Positions 19,645-29,200 of a stretch of DNA of 64,000 nucleotides are shown here, piece by piece. The stretch spans positions 1 to 64,000 of the forward strand of contig NZ_AODE01000010.1 of assembly GCF_000525855.1 (NCBI RefSeq), in the 5' to 3' direction. This DNA is from Listeria cornellensis FSL F6-0969. GTDB taxonomy: Bacteria > Bacillota > Bacilli > Lactobacillales > Listeriaceae. A model generated the notes under the pieces. The model made no database searches and was not told where the DNA came from. It saw only the letters and a list, made by a program, of their open reading frames with translations. Made by a program: the position numbers and the translations under genes. The stretch's first letter is position 1. The number at the start of each line of letters is the position of its first letter.

Positions 19645-19951
19645 ATGGATGACATGGAAGAAGTACCGATCAAAAAAAAGAACAACTTTCTTAGGCTTTA
19701 TGGCGTTTTTACTAGGAATTCTATGTATTGTTATGATTTTTATGAAGCCAGTGGAGATTGGATTCGTAACGGCGAGTAACTGGTTTATTGTGATTTTTGG
19801 TGTGGCGGTTTTAACGCTGATTTTATCGATTTCAGGAATTGCCAGCGAGCGAGAACGCAATTTTTTCCCAATTATCGGATTTATTATTTCGATGGCGTAT
19901 ATCGTGTTCTGGATTATTTTCTTCCTGTTGATATTAATCGGCGTGATGTAA
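19645..19951 (+). CDS. small integral membrane protein of unknown function (frameshifted near start)
   Basis: This ~102-residue protein has three hydrophobic segments (FMAFLLGILCIVMIFM, FIVIFGVAVLTLILSI, IIGFIISMAYIVFWIIFFLL), with a short charged SERERN loop before the last. The ATG at 19645 is well spaced from AAAGGGATG, but its frame shifts at the A8 run near 19669-19676. With A7 it reads MDDMEEVPIKKRTTFLGF. An in-frame ATG at 19649 avoids the shift but has poor spacing. It lies between the phosphatase and VOC genes and is probably co-transcribed. I do not recognise the family. Confidence 0.7.
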
Positions 19952-19977
19952 TAAATAAGTGAGATGGAGGAATGAGA

Positions 19978-20386
19978 ATGATGAATAAAACAAACAGATT
20001 AATTTCTACTTTTTTAACGTTTAGTGGTGAGGCAGAAGCGGCGATGGATTTCTACGTGGGATTGTTTGGCGAAGATGCGAAGACGTTTGGGAAGACGTAT
20101 ATCGGTGAAAACGATCGTGGCGAAACCGGCAAATTACTCAATGGTACATTTGAGATTCGCGGTCAATCATTTATGGTTATGGATATGGAAGCCGAGTACG
20201 CAACGCCATTTTCATGGGCAACGACGATTTTAGTGCAATGCGAAGAGGAAGCAGCATTTGATCGCTTATTCGCAGCATTTTCTGAGGGTGGCTCCGTTAT
20301 GATGGGTCCTATCGAGATGGCACCGTTTAAAAAAAGTAACGTGGGTAACCGATAAATTCGGCGTAACATGGCAATTAGTTTGGTAA
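19978..20386 (+). CDS. VOC / PhnB-like (glyoxalase-fold) protein (frameshifted at 3' end)
   Basis: A ~136-residue protein of the PhnB-like vicinal-oxygen-chelate group: ISTFLTFSGEAEAAMDFYVGLF, then GKLLNGTFEIRGQSFMVMD and AFDRLFAAFSEGG. Such proteins are often annotated as 3-demethylubiquinone methyltransferase-like, but no specific reaction can be assigned. The frame breaks at the A7 run 20329-20335; with A6 the usual family ending KKVTWVTDKFGVTWQLVW is restored, ending at 20386. The GGAGG at 19966-19970 suits the ATG at 19978 or 19981, not the one at 19972. Confidence 0.8.
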
Positions 20387-20392
20387 TGTAAA

Positions 20393-20439
20393 AAGGTCCA
20401 CCGTCTCTAGAAAATAGGAGCGGTGGGCCTTATTTTTTA
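20393..20439 (+). terminator. terminator, likely used from both sides
   Basis: AAGGTCCACCG and CGGTGGGCCTT form an 11-bp stem with one mismatch around an A-rich loop, followed by TATTTTTTAT on the plus strand and bounded by AAAA on the other side. It separates the VOC gene from the converging oxidoreductase gene. Confidence 0.8.
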
Positions 20440-21474
20440 TAAAGTTATCACGCGTGGATTTTTGGCGGTGAAGCCTTGTTCTAGAATAGTCATGTTGGTT
20501 AGCGTTTCTTCATCGCTGACTAATTTTGATGTGCCGTTTAGAATGGCGTCGTGGAGCTGATCGTAAAGTCGACCGTAGTCGCCAAGCGGTGTTGGTACGA
20601 TTTCTTCCCTTGTTTCGCCATTTGCATCGACATAAACGAGCGTGCCATAACTGCTTTCTGGGTCAACGCCGAAATCCGTCTCGCCGGGCATCACGCCAGC
20701 CTTAAGATACGTTTCCTGTTGATCGATACCGTATTTGACAAAGCTGCCTTTTGTGCCGTGAAGAGTGAATTTTGGATAAGGAATGTTCACTAAATGGCTC
20801 GTTTTGACGATAACTTTCAACGTTGGATAGAAGAATTGGACTTCAAATGTGTCATCAGGATTGTTCGGATTACGGACGGAACGAATGTCGTAGCTGACTT
20901 CTTCCGGACGGCCGAATAGATCGATAATTTGATCCATCATGTGAACGCCGAGTCCGTAGAAAGCACCGTCGTAATATTTTCCAGGCGCATCGGGAGCTTC
21001 TGGGCGGTAATAATCCATATGAGATTCGAGCTCGACAAGTTCGCCTAATTTCCCGCTAGCTAGTACTTCTTTGACAGCCAAGAAATCACTATCGAAACGA
21101 CGATTTTGATAGGCCATCGCGATTAAGCCTTTCGATTTAGCGAGCGCGAATAGTTCTTCCGCTTCCTCCGAAGTCGTGCAGAACGGTTTTTCGACCAGCA
21201 CATTTTTGCCGTTTTCCAATGCTTTTTTAGCGAGATCATAGTGCGTACTTGCTGGCGTACAGATGCTGACTAACTGAATGTCGCCGTCTTGTAAAAGCAC
21301 ATCAAGATTATCCGTAAATTCAATCTGATGTTGCGCATATTCGGCCTCAAGTTCTGGCTTCCGGCGGTGATTATAAATCGTTTTAATGCGGATATTGTCG
21401 CGGATTAGCGTGTAAGGCATATGATAACGCGTCGTACTTTTTCCAAATCCGATATAACCAATAGTCAATGTCAT
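20437..21474 (-). CDS. Gfo/Idh/MocA-family oxidoreductase
   Basis: A 345-residue NAD(P)-dependent oxidoreductase with Rossmann motif IGYIGFGKSTTRYHMPY and the family's EKP motif in NVLVEKPFCTTSEEAEEL. GLGVHMMDQIIDLFG supplies the conserved His of the catalytic region. Close relatives act on inositols or sugars (YrbE/YdgJ types); the substrate is unknown. The frame is open to 21531, but the ATG at 21474 has AGGAGGA six bases upstream (complement of TCCTCCT at 21481-21487) and gives the standard N-terminus MTLTIGYIG. Confidence 0.87.
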   Translation of the reverse strand: MTLTIGYIGFGKSTTRYHMPYTLIRDNIRIKTIYNHRRKPELEAEYAQHQIEFTDNLDVLLQDGDIQLVSICTPASTHYDLAKKALENGKNVLVEKPFCTTSEEAEELFALAKSKGLIAMAYQNRRFDSDFLAVKEVLASGKLGELVELESHMDYYRPEAPDAPGKYYDGAFYGLGVHMMDQIIDLFGRPEEVSYDIRSVRNPNNPDDTFEVQFFYPTLKVIVKTSHLVNIPYPKFTLHGTKGSFVKYGIDQQETYLKAGVMPGETDFGVDPESSYGTLVYVDANGETREEIVPTPLGDYGRLYDQLHDAILNGTSKLVSDEETLTNMTILEQGFTAKNPRVITL

Positions 21475-21508
21475 TATATTTCCTCCTAGAGAGATGCTTG
21501 GGCCAAAT

Positions 21509-21629
21509 AAATCGGCGACAAGCGCTCGCATTTAAGGAGTTTCACGAACTTCCGGTTCTCATGTACAGTCGTACACTCCGCTTCCGGCTTCCGCAAAACT
21601 CCTTAAATACAAACGCTTTCGCTCGATTT
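21509..21629. repeat. 121-bp imperfect palindrome between two minus-strand genes
   Basis: The arms contain a perfect 13-bp inverted repeat (ATTTAAGGAGTTT at 21530-21542, complement at 21596-21608). This is extended outward by AAATCG/CGATTT at the ends with partial pairing between, and inward to GTAC/GTAC around a 4-base loop. Transcribed on the minus strand it would form a long hairpin between the lactonase stop and the oxidoreductase ribosome site. No U-tract follows, so it is not a standard terminator. It could be an mRNA-processing or stability element, or an extragenic palindromic repeat. Confidence 0.65.
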
Positions 21630-21712
21630 GTGTAAAGCCATAAATACTTTTTATCTAAAGTATGGTGAGCTCTTTTCACTTATTCCGAATTTCCCCAAGG
21701 CCTCTTGTTTTA

Positions 21713-22762
21713 TTACTCGTTAATAAATTTCACGCAAACTGGTTCTGGAACGTGGATATCTTTTTGAAGTAAAGTTAGTGCGCCAGTTTCTTTATTCACG
21801 CCAAATACTGTTACGTTGTTCGTGTTTTCGTTGGATACTAGCAAAATTTCGCCGCTCGGATCAAGGTCGAAGTCACGAGGACCAACGCCTTCCACAGGAG
21901 TAGTAGCCGCCAAACTCAATTTACCTTCTGCATCAATCGCAAAAGTCACAACCGCATCTTGTCCGCGATTAGAAACATATAGGAAGCGACCGTCGTTGGA
22001 AATGTGAATCGCGCTGCCTTTATTTTCACCACTAAAATCAGCTGGTAAAGAAGCAATGCTTTGAATCTCAGTTAACGCGCCAGTGGCTTCATCATAAGCT
22101 GCAACGACAACATCAGCCGCCATTTCCGTCATGATATAAGCCATTTTGTCGTTCGGATGGAAAACAAGGTTACGAGGACCGCTTCCACCTTTGACTTTCA
22201 AATCGCTCACTTTTTCAAGAACACCATCGTTTAGCGCATACGTTGTCACATAGTCCGTTCCAAGATCACACGTAATGACAAATTTCTCATCCGGCGTGAA
22301 GCCTGCAAAATGGGCATGTGCTTTTTCTTGACGCGCTGTGTTCGGGCCAGTACCGATGTGCTGAACCGACGAACTTGGAGCTTTCAGTGCACCGTTTTTC
22401 TCGGTTGGGTAGGCCACAATCGTTCCTAAATGATAGTTCGCTGATACGACAAATGCGCCGTCTTTCGATGCATCGACATAACAAGGAGGATTTCCAGCTT
22501 GGACTTCTTGGTTCAAATAATCAAGAGAACCATCTTCTTTAATCGCAAAAGCCGCAACTCCGCCATTTTCACCGTCTTTTGCAACGGAATAAAGATGTTT
22601 TTGATCGTCTGTTAATTTCAGGTAAGTCGGATTATCCATTTTTCCAGCAAGTTTATTTTGCGTAATTTCACCTGTTTTTTTATCAATATGAAGGCGATAA
22701 ATTCCTTCACTTTCTACTTTGGTGTATGTACCAATGTAGGCAATTGCTTCTTTGTTAGCCAT
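21713..22762 (-). CDS. 6-phosphogluconolactonase, seven-bladed beta-propeller (YkgB/Pgl) type
   Basis: This 349-residue protein repeats a propeller blade pattern (GALT..., LYVSNRG, LLVSNENTNNVTVF), with GTGPNTARQEKAHAH, GGSGPRNLVFHP and GVGPRDFDLDPSG as the conserved loops of the lactonase family (PF10282). It would hydrolyse 6-phosphogluconolactone in the oxidative pentose phosphate pathway; some relatives act on other lactones. The start has AAGGAGGAAAAG upstream. It corresponds to lmo0558 by order (from memory). In this genome, locus B begins on its promoter side. Confidence 0.88.
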   Translation of the reverse strand: MANKEAIAYIGTYTKVESEGIYRLHIDKKTGEITQNKLAGKMDNPTYLKLTDDQKHLYSVAKDGENGGVAAFAIKEDGSLDYLNQEVQAGNPPCYVDASKDGAFVVSANYHLGTIVAYPTEKNGALKAPSSSVQHIGTGPNTARQEKAHAHFAGFTPDEKFVITCDLGTDYVTTYALNDGVLEKVSDLKVKGGSGPRNLVFHPNDKMAYIMTEMAADVVVAAYDEATGALTEIQSIASLPADFSGENKGSAIHISNDGRFLYVSNRGQDAVVTFAIDAEGKLSLAATTPVEGVGPRDFDLDPSGEILLVSNENTNNVTVFGVNKETGALTLLQKDIHVPEPVCVKFINE

Positions 22763-23102
22763 AAATCTTTTCCTCCTTTAAGCGTTATCTTCTTTATTAT
22801 TATAGCACAGCTGGAGAAAAGTATAGGCTTATAAAACTGTGTTACAAATATTTCTGTATAAGTACTTATTTTAGAGATTGAAAACACAATTTTAGCGAAA
22901 AAAGTGCGTTTAATGTAAAAAATAAGAACTTTTTTCGCGTAATCATGATATACATATAAAATAATTGTGATGTAAACGTAATAAAAATGTTGATTTAGAA
23001 ATATTTATAGTGTGATATAAAGATATCGAAAGGGCGCCCCTTAGAAAACTTGTAAAACTGCAACTATCCTTATGAAAAACTAAATTTGAAGAAGCGATTA
23101 TG
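22763..23102. other. AT-rich divergent intergenic region
   Basis: The 340 bases between the lactonase start and the SH3b gene hold the promoters for both. The plus strand has TTGATT at 22990 and TGATAT at 23013 with 17 bases between, a possible promoter for the SH3b gene. A small palindrome, AAGGGCGCCCCTT, at about 23030 lies just after it. No reading frame of interest is visible. Confidence 0.45.
22990..23018 (+). promoter_or_regulatory. possible sigma-A-type promoter of the SH3b gene
   Basis: TTGATT (22990-22995), a 17-base spacer and TGATAT (23013-23018) lie about 90 bases before the SH3b start. The -10 is imperfect. The GC palindrome a few bases downstream would sit near the transcription start. 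Confidence 0.3.
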
Positions 23103-23363
23103 ATGAACAATGAAATGAGTAAAAAAAACAACTAAATTGGTAGCCGCAACAGGATTGACACTAGCATTCACAACAGTAGTAACAGGCGTATTCGCAGTAG
23201 ATGCATCAGCACAAACAACACACTATACAGCGAAACCTCAAATGGTAACAGCGAAATCAGCAGTGAACGTTCGCGCAGGTGAAAGCACAAATTCAAAAAT
23301 CTAGGCAAACTTAAAAAAGGTGAAACAGGCTATGTAGGTAAACAATTTTTAAACCTAAAATAA
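23103..23363 (+). CDS. small secreted protein with a shortened SH3b domain (two frameshifts)
   Basis: Reading through two indels gives ~85 residues: a signal peptide (SKKTTKLVAATGLTLAFTTV...VDASAQ), a short linker, then KSAVNVRAGESTNSKILGKL-KKGETGYVGKQFLNLK. The last part has the beginning (AVNVRAG..S.ILGKLKKG) and end (GYV.KQFLN) of a bacterial SH3 domain but lacks the ~15-residue middle with its W-x-K motif. Breaks: A8 near 23121-23128 (A7 restores the frame) and ATCTAGG near 23304, where one missing C turns ILG into a stop. Listeria uses SH3b domains in p60-type wall hydrolases. This one has no enzyme domain and may be a relic or a small binding protein. Start ATG 23103 or 23115. Confidence 0.55.
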
Positions 23364-23466
23364 GTTTTCTGCAACAAGAGTGAAAGTTGTGAGGTAAGTA
23401 GGATTGCATCACAAAAATGAGTAACTTATCACATATATTTTTGCATAAACTCCCCCACGAAGTACG

Positions 23467-23515
23467 AAATAGGACGCGAACTGGTTTTACAGATCAGTTC
23501 GCGTCCTATTTTGTT
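23467..23515 (+). terminator. strong stem-loop terminator
   Basis: A perfect 17-bp stem (AAATAGGACGCGAACTG at 23467-23483 with its complement at 23495-23511) encloses an 11-base loop. The A/T ends of the stem give TTTT on exit, though the following tail is short. It separates the SH3b gene from the regulator. Confidence 0.7.
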
Positions 23516-23615
23516 ACGCAGAAAAAGAGCTGTGAATTGCTTTTTTGTATCGGCTGGGTATAATGAGATGCAAGAACACGTAAACTGTTGTAGTTATTTT
23601 ATGGGGGTGCTGTGT

Positions 23616-25091
23616 ATGAATCATTTCTTTTTACAGTTAATTGCAGAAAAAAAAGGTTAGGCGACAAATTAAGGTATTGCAGAAAATTTACGATGCTAAA
23701 TTCCCGCTTACGGTGGACGAAATCGCAGAGGATTTGGATATTTCCAAAAGGACGCTATCCAGAGACATAAAGGATATTGAGCACTCGTTTCCAGAACAAG
23801 AAGTATTAGAACTAAACACGGTGTATGGCTATTCCATTAATCACACACATTACGTCGATGATCTGATTGTTAGAATTTCTGAGGAATCGCCGTTGCTTCT
23901 TATCGTGAACGGTGTTTTCCAGGGAGAGTTCAAAAGTATTGATGAGTGGGCAGATGAATTGTTTATATCAACCTCGACGTTACACAGATATTTAACTTAC
24001 TTGAAAAATCTGTTAAAGGAATTTAAGCTTGAATTATCGTTAACACCGATAGTATTCCTTGGTGAGGAAGTAAATATTCGACATTTTTTTTTTCAACTTT
24101 TTCTATAATATGAATGATATTTCAACGATAAGCCACCCAACAGAAGCTGAGTATGAGTTGCATAAGAAAGCATTAGCTGGATATGACGAAATCACAAAAA
24201 TCAGTAATACTTTGCAGCATAGAAGGGCACTATACTGGATTATGGTAGTAAATACACGAATTAAACAAGGGCATTTCGTCAAAATAAATCCAGAGCTAAA
24301 AAAACTGCAAACGCAAATGGATACCTATCGGGTTATAGCGCAATTAGCAGAAATTTTAATTCCGATATTAGCTGCTGCTGGTGTACCAGAAGATGAGATT
24401 GTTTATATGGATTTGTTGACAATGGACACATATGTATATTCGGAAGACAAGGTGTTAAGCGGTTTTCATACAGAGACGGAAATGGATGCGGTCGATACTT
24501 TTCTAATGAAATCTTTTCAAGAGTTGGGTCTAGGTTCGCCTGAAAAATCCGAATTAACCGTTTTTATTGCTTATCTACGTAATCAAATATTGCTATCTAA
24601 ACTAACACCACTATTTCAAAAAAAATGTTTTTGAAGTGAATCGGTTTATAAAAAGTAGGCATTCGGCTTTGTTTTATAAATGGACAGAGTTATTGGCAAA
24701 TGACCCGATCAAACAAATCGCTAAAATAGAGTATATAGAAGATGTCGCAGTGAACCTGGCGATGTTTACTCATTATTTTGCATATAATCAACAACTCAAG
24801 GAACGTAAACGACATATTTTATTTACATTCGATGGTCCAAACGCTTACCTGAATTATTTAACAACATTAGTAGAAAAGTTCAATATTAAAAATGTTGAAA
24901 TTACGCTTATTACGAATCATCATGCTACTAATAAGAATGTGGAAGAACTTAATGTGGATGTTGTTGTCTGCAATTATAAGGATGACAATGAAATTCTGAA
25001 TTGTGAAATGTATAAGACTGAGCGGGTACCGACAGAATATGATTGGGAGCAAATTAGGAGTATCGTTTTTTATATGGGTGAAATCATGTAG
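23616..25091 (+). CDS. Mga/AtxA-like PRD-type transcription regulator (three frameshifts)
   Basis: Joined across three indels this is a ~490-residue regulator. The start is ATG 23616, seven bases after GGGGGTG. The N-terminus has one helix-turn-helix (LTVDEIAEDLDISKRTLSRD) and then a second Mga-type HTH (DEWADELFISTSTLHRYLTY). The middle is all-helical, like PRDs. The C-terminus (ILFTFDGPNAYLNYLTTLVE, VDVVVCNYKD) resembles the EIIB-like domain of this family. Breaks: A8 at 23647-23654, T10 at 24084-24093, A8 at 24618-24625; one base fewer in each restores the frame. Relatives control surface proteins and capsule in response to sugar-PTS state (Mga, AtxA). Its place before a surface protein and polysaccharide locus fits that role (inference). 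Confidence 0.75.
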
Positions 25092-25111
25092 ATAATAAAA
25101 TAGTAGAGAGA

Positions 25112-25152
25112 AACTCTAGTGCCGGCAATTGCGGATACTAGAGTTTTTTTAT
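25112..25152 (+). terminator. terminator after the Mga-like regulator
   Basis: AAACTCTAGT (25112-25121) pairs perfectly with ACTAGAGTTT (25138-25147), followed by a continuous T-run. It starts 21 bases after the regulator's stop. Confidence 0.85.
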
Positions 25153-25162
25153 TTGAAAATGG

Positions 25163-25237
25163 AATGGCGGATGTTGAAGCCAAATTTGATTTCTAATCGA
25201 AAACTAAAAATGGTTTAATAGAATTAACAACAAGAGC
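25163..25237 (+). repeat. 75-bp direct repeat, copy 1
   Basis: GAATGGCGGATGTTGAAGCC... ends at ..TTAACAACAAGAG. A second copy at 31932-32006 has the same length and about nine differences, six of them in one short patch. The copies flank the Crp-like regulator and the large secreted protein. The rest of this gap (to 25520) is AT-rich with no gene I can support. Confidence 0.8.
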
Positions 25238-25520
25238 TAATAAGTGTAATAAACTCACCAATAAAAATAAATTATAGTGTAAATTAATAAACAAAGACAC
25301 CCAGAAGTCATAAAAAAAAAGTCGGAATTGTGACGTTGGCTTAACCGTGTTTTAACAAGGAATACGATGAGTACAGAAGGAAGAAAGAATCATTAGCAGT
25401 ATAGTCTTAAGTTGAAAATATCTGGAAAAGTGTTTTTTGACCATATTTTCATATAAAAAAAAATGAACAGAAGGTAGTAATATTAGTTCTAGTAATCCCA
25501 ACACGGAATGGAGGGATGTA

Positions 25521-26156
25521 GTGGATTACCTTACAATAAACAAGCTGCTCATTCGTGATAAGACCGTTCTACAGAGTATTATAAATTCTAGTGATTTTGA
25601 AGAAAATACTCTACAAAAGGTCGTCATTAGAAAGGGCGAACGGATTATACAAAATACGGATAATAATATTTATATAATCAAAGAAGGCTATTTAGCTAAA
25701 ATGATTGCTCACGAAAAAGGCGCTGATAAAATGGTCTGTCAGGCTTTCTTGAGCACATCGGATATCGTCTGGGGGAATCAGTTTTCTGGTGAGGTGGGTG
25801 TTATTTACGAACCGCTTAGTTCAGCGATTGTGACTAAAATAGATGCAAACACATTTTTTAATATATTAGCAACACATCCATTCTTTACAGACGTCCTGAT
25901 AGAATCACTGAATCGAAACGAGGAACTTGCCAAATTATATGCACAGCAATTTCAATATGAATTGCGAGAGCGAGTTATCAAGCTGTTTGAACAAATGGCG
26001 GTACAGGTTAGTATTAATAGATACGCTTTACCCAGAGGACTCGATAGTTATTATATCGCAGCATATTGCGGAACAAGCAGAACAAGCGCAAGCAGAATAA
26101 TAAGAGAACTAAAAAAAAATGGATATATTAAAAAAATAATAACAATGGTATTCTGA
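25521..26156 (+). CDS. Crp/Fnr-family transcription regulator
   Basis: A 211-residue regulator with a GTG start after GGAGGGATG. The N-terminal cyclic-nucleotide-like beta-barrel (VVIRKGERIIQNTDNNIYII.. LSTSDIVWGNQFSGE) lacks a clear cAMP-binding phosphate cassette. The C-terminal winged helix contains DSYYIAAYCGTSRTSASRII, the Crp-type recognition helix. PrfA is the best-known Listeria member, but this protein is not PrfA itself. The A7 run near 26137-26143 may lack one A: adding it would extend the ending to NNNGILTFSKTKI, closer to the family's usual wing. It sits immediately upstream of the large secreted protein and is a likely regulator of it (inference). Confidence 0.78.
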   Translation: MDYLTINKLLIRDKTVLQSIINSSDFEENTLQKVVIRKGERIIQNTDNNIYIIKEGYLAKMIAHEKGADKMVCQAFLSTSDIVWGNQFSGEVGVIYEPLSSAIVTKIDANTFFNILATHPFFTDVLIESLNRNEELAKLYAQQFQYELRERVIKLFEQMAVQVSINRYALPRGLDSYYIAAYCGTSRTSASRIIRELKKNGYIKKIITMVF

Positions 26157-26294
26157 CTTTTAGTAAAACTAAAATATAGTAATTCTGGGTTTATTAGTAT
26201 ATCCCACCTCACCTAAAAAACTTAAATTCAGAGTTAGAAAGGATTAGAGGCTAGCGAAATCAGGTGAACAAAATACAAATCTAAGGAGATAAAC

Positions 26295-29200
26295 ATGCAA
26301 CAATCAACCAAAAAAAAATTACAAAAGTAAGATCATTAAAATCACAGCTGCTACAGCAATTACATTATCTAGTTTAGCATCTTTACCATATAACCTAATG
26401 ACAACTGAGGCTATGATGGCAAGTGCAGCCGAGTTAACGAAATCCGTGGATGTAGCAACATTTGCCCAATTTAAAACAGCTTTAGAGGATGCAACAGTTA
26501 CAGATATTCAGCTGAAAAATAGTCTCACACTGACAGCATCTATTATAACAACAAAAGGGGCTATCAAAAATATCCATGGTAACGGTAACTTGATAGACTT
26601 AAAAGGCTATAAAGTACTTTTAGCAGATGGGGCTTCAGGTTTAGTAGAAAATGCGACAATTACAAGTGCATCAGGGAATAACTATAGTTTATTTTATTCT
26701 GAAAATACAAGCACGAAATTAGTATACCGTGATATTAATCAATCAGGTGGGTACTTGCCACGTATGGCAGGAGAGCTTAGGCTAGAGGGAAATATCACAC
26801 ATTCAACTACTGGTGGAAATAATAGCTTCGAAGGTCGTAACCTAACCATTGCTAGCGGCGCAAACGTCCAACTCACCAACCCAACTTCAGGAGCATATTC
26901 TTCTATCGACATGAATGCGACGTACGGGCCATCTACGCTTCTCATTGAAAAAGGGGGGCTATCTGAATATAGATACAGCTGCTACCACTTGGTCTGGAAT
27001 ATGGTTATACCAAGGGAGTAACATGATTGTTGACGGTACTTTAGATTTGAAAACTAAGTTGCATGGAATAAATGTTCAAAAAGGTGCTGAATCAGCAACA
27101 ATAACGGTATCTGGAGAAATGAATATTGACTCTCAAGATAAGGCAATTCTTGGTGACATATCTAAACTGGAATTTTTAGAAGGAAGTAAGAGTAAGATTA
27201 GTTCAGCCTCTACAACTTGGCCGTTAACTATAGGTACGATGATTTTGCGAGATAATTCAGATGTTGAGATAGAAGCAACTTCAACAGCGGGAAGTCATAG
27301 TGCTGTTACACTTAGTCAAACACAAAATACACAAGGGTTTACTGCAGAACCAAAATCTAATTTCTCTATCACTACAAATAATGGGAAAACAGCGATTGAT
27401 GGCTATAGTACAAGCCAAACAGTTAAAATCCAAAGCGCAACAGGAATTACAACATGGACGGCATCAGATTTAAAATTGGATGCACCAGGTACACCTTACA
27501 ATGGGCCCTTCAATGCTTCTTACCAAGTACTAAACCAAGTGAAGAGTAATGTAACTTCAAATAATACAGCATTCCAAAGCAATTTTGATACAAAAACGGC
27601 AAGTAAAATTGCTTCAGGAAGCTACTCTGTGTTAACGAAAGATGTTGAAACATTAGATCAAGCGAAAAAAGCAGTAAATGATCTATTCAAGGGAAGTAAC
27701 CCAATTAATGATATTACAGACACACTAACGCAAGCAGAGATTGATAACGCGAAAACCCTTGTTAACAAAGTAACAGACCAAACGCAAAAAGATGCATTAA
27801 ACAAGGACATTGCAAAAGCACAACAACAACTAGATCAAAAAAATGCAGCAGCACAAGCGGAAAAAGACAAACAAGATGCAGCAACAAAAGCAGTGAAAGA
27901 ATTATTCACAAATGATGATCCAGCAACAGATACAATCAAAGATACGACAAATCAAGCAGCGATTGATAACGCCCAAAAAGCAATTGATCTTTTAACAGCT
28001 GGTCCAATCAAAACGGAAATGCAAAAAGATCTTAACAGAGCACAAGAATTATTAAATCAAAAAATCGCAGCAGAAGCAGAAAAAGCTAAGCAAGATGCGG
28101 CGAACAAAGCAATAAAAGAACTTTTCACAAATAATGATCCGGCAACAGATACTATTAAAACGACAACAGATCAAACAGCAATCAACAACGCGCAGAATAC
28201 TATTGACGCAGTGACGGACGAGCCAACTAAAGCAGTGATGCAAAAAGACTTAGATCGTGCTCAAGAACTTTTAGATCAAAAAAATACGGCACAAACGGAA
28301 AAAGAAAAACAAGATGCAGCAACAAAAGTAGTCAAAGAATTATTCACAAATGACGATCCAGCGACAGATGCAATTAAAGACGCAACGAAACAAACAACGA
28401 TTGACAATGCCCAAAAAGGAATCAACCTTTTAGCAGATAGTCCATTGAAAGTGTCATTGCAAAAAGATTTGGACCGTGCGCAAGAATTACTAGATGCACG
28501 TCAAGCAGCTGCTGATGCAGAGTTAGAACAACAAGGTGCAGCAAAATATGCGGTTAACCAACTATTCCAAAATAACTCACCCGCAACAGATATCATCAAA
28601 GATACGACAACACAAGCAAGAATTGATGATGCGCAAGAACAAATTGATTTAGTAACAAATGCAAATGTAAAAAAAAGCACTGCAAAAAGATCTAGATCGT
28701 GCGCAAGAATTATTGAATGCGAAACAAGCAGCAGAGAAGGCAGTGAATGAATTATTCACGAACAACAGCCCGGCTGGGGATACCATCAAAGATACGACGA
28801 ATCAAGCAGCGATTGATAAAGCCCAAGAATTGATTCAAGGCTTGCCTGATGGAGATTCAAAAACAGCGTTACAAAAAGATTTAGACCGCGCCCAAGAATT
28901 GCTAAATCAAAAAACAGCCGCACAAGCAGAACAAGCTAAAAAAGATGCAGCAGATAAGGCTGTAAAAGAACTATTCATCAATGATACACCTGCAAGTGAT
29001 GCCATCAAAGACACGACAAAACAACAAACAATCGATAATGCACAAAAAGCGATTGATTTATTAGCAGATGGTCCAGCTAAAACAGCGATGCAAAAAGATT
29101 TGGATCGTGCGCAAGAATTATTAAATGCACGTCAAGCAGCAGCAGACGCAGAATTAAAACAACAAGGTGCAGCAACTTATGCGGTGGAACAATTATTCCA

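Noticed and set aside
18963-19685. Long minus-strand open frame opposite the phosphatase gene
   Set aside because: It is the complement of a well-supported gene, has no ribosome site, and its translation is rich in Arg/His/Ile with no recognisable motif.
25345-25365. PrfA-box-like palindrome (TTAACCGTGTTTTAA) before the Crp-type regulator
   Set aside because: Only the outer TTAA pairs match; the core differs from TTAACANNTGTTAA, so no operator is claimed.
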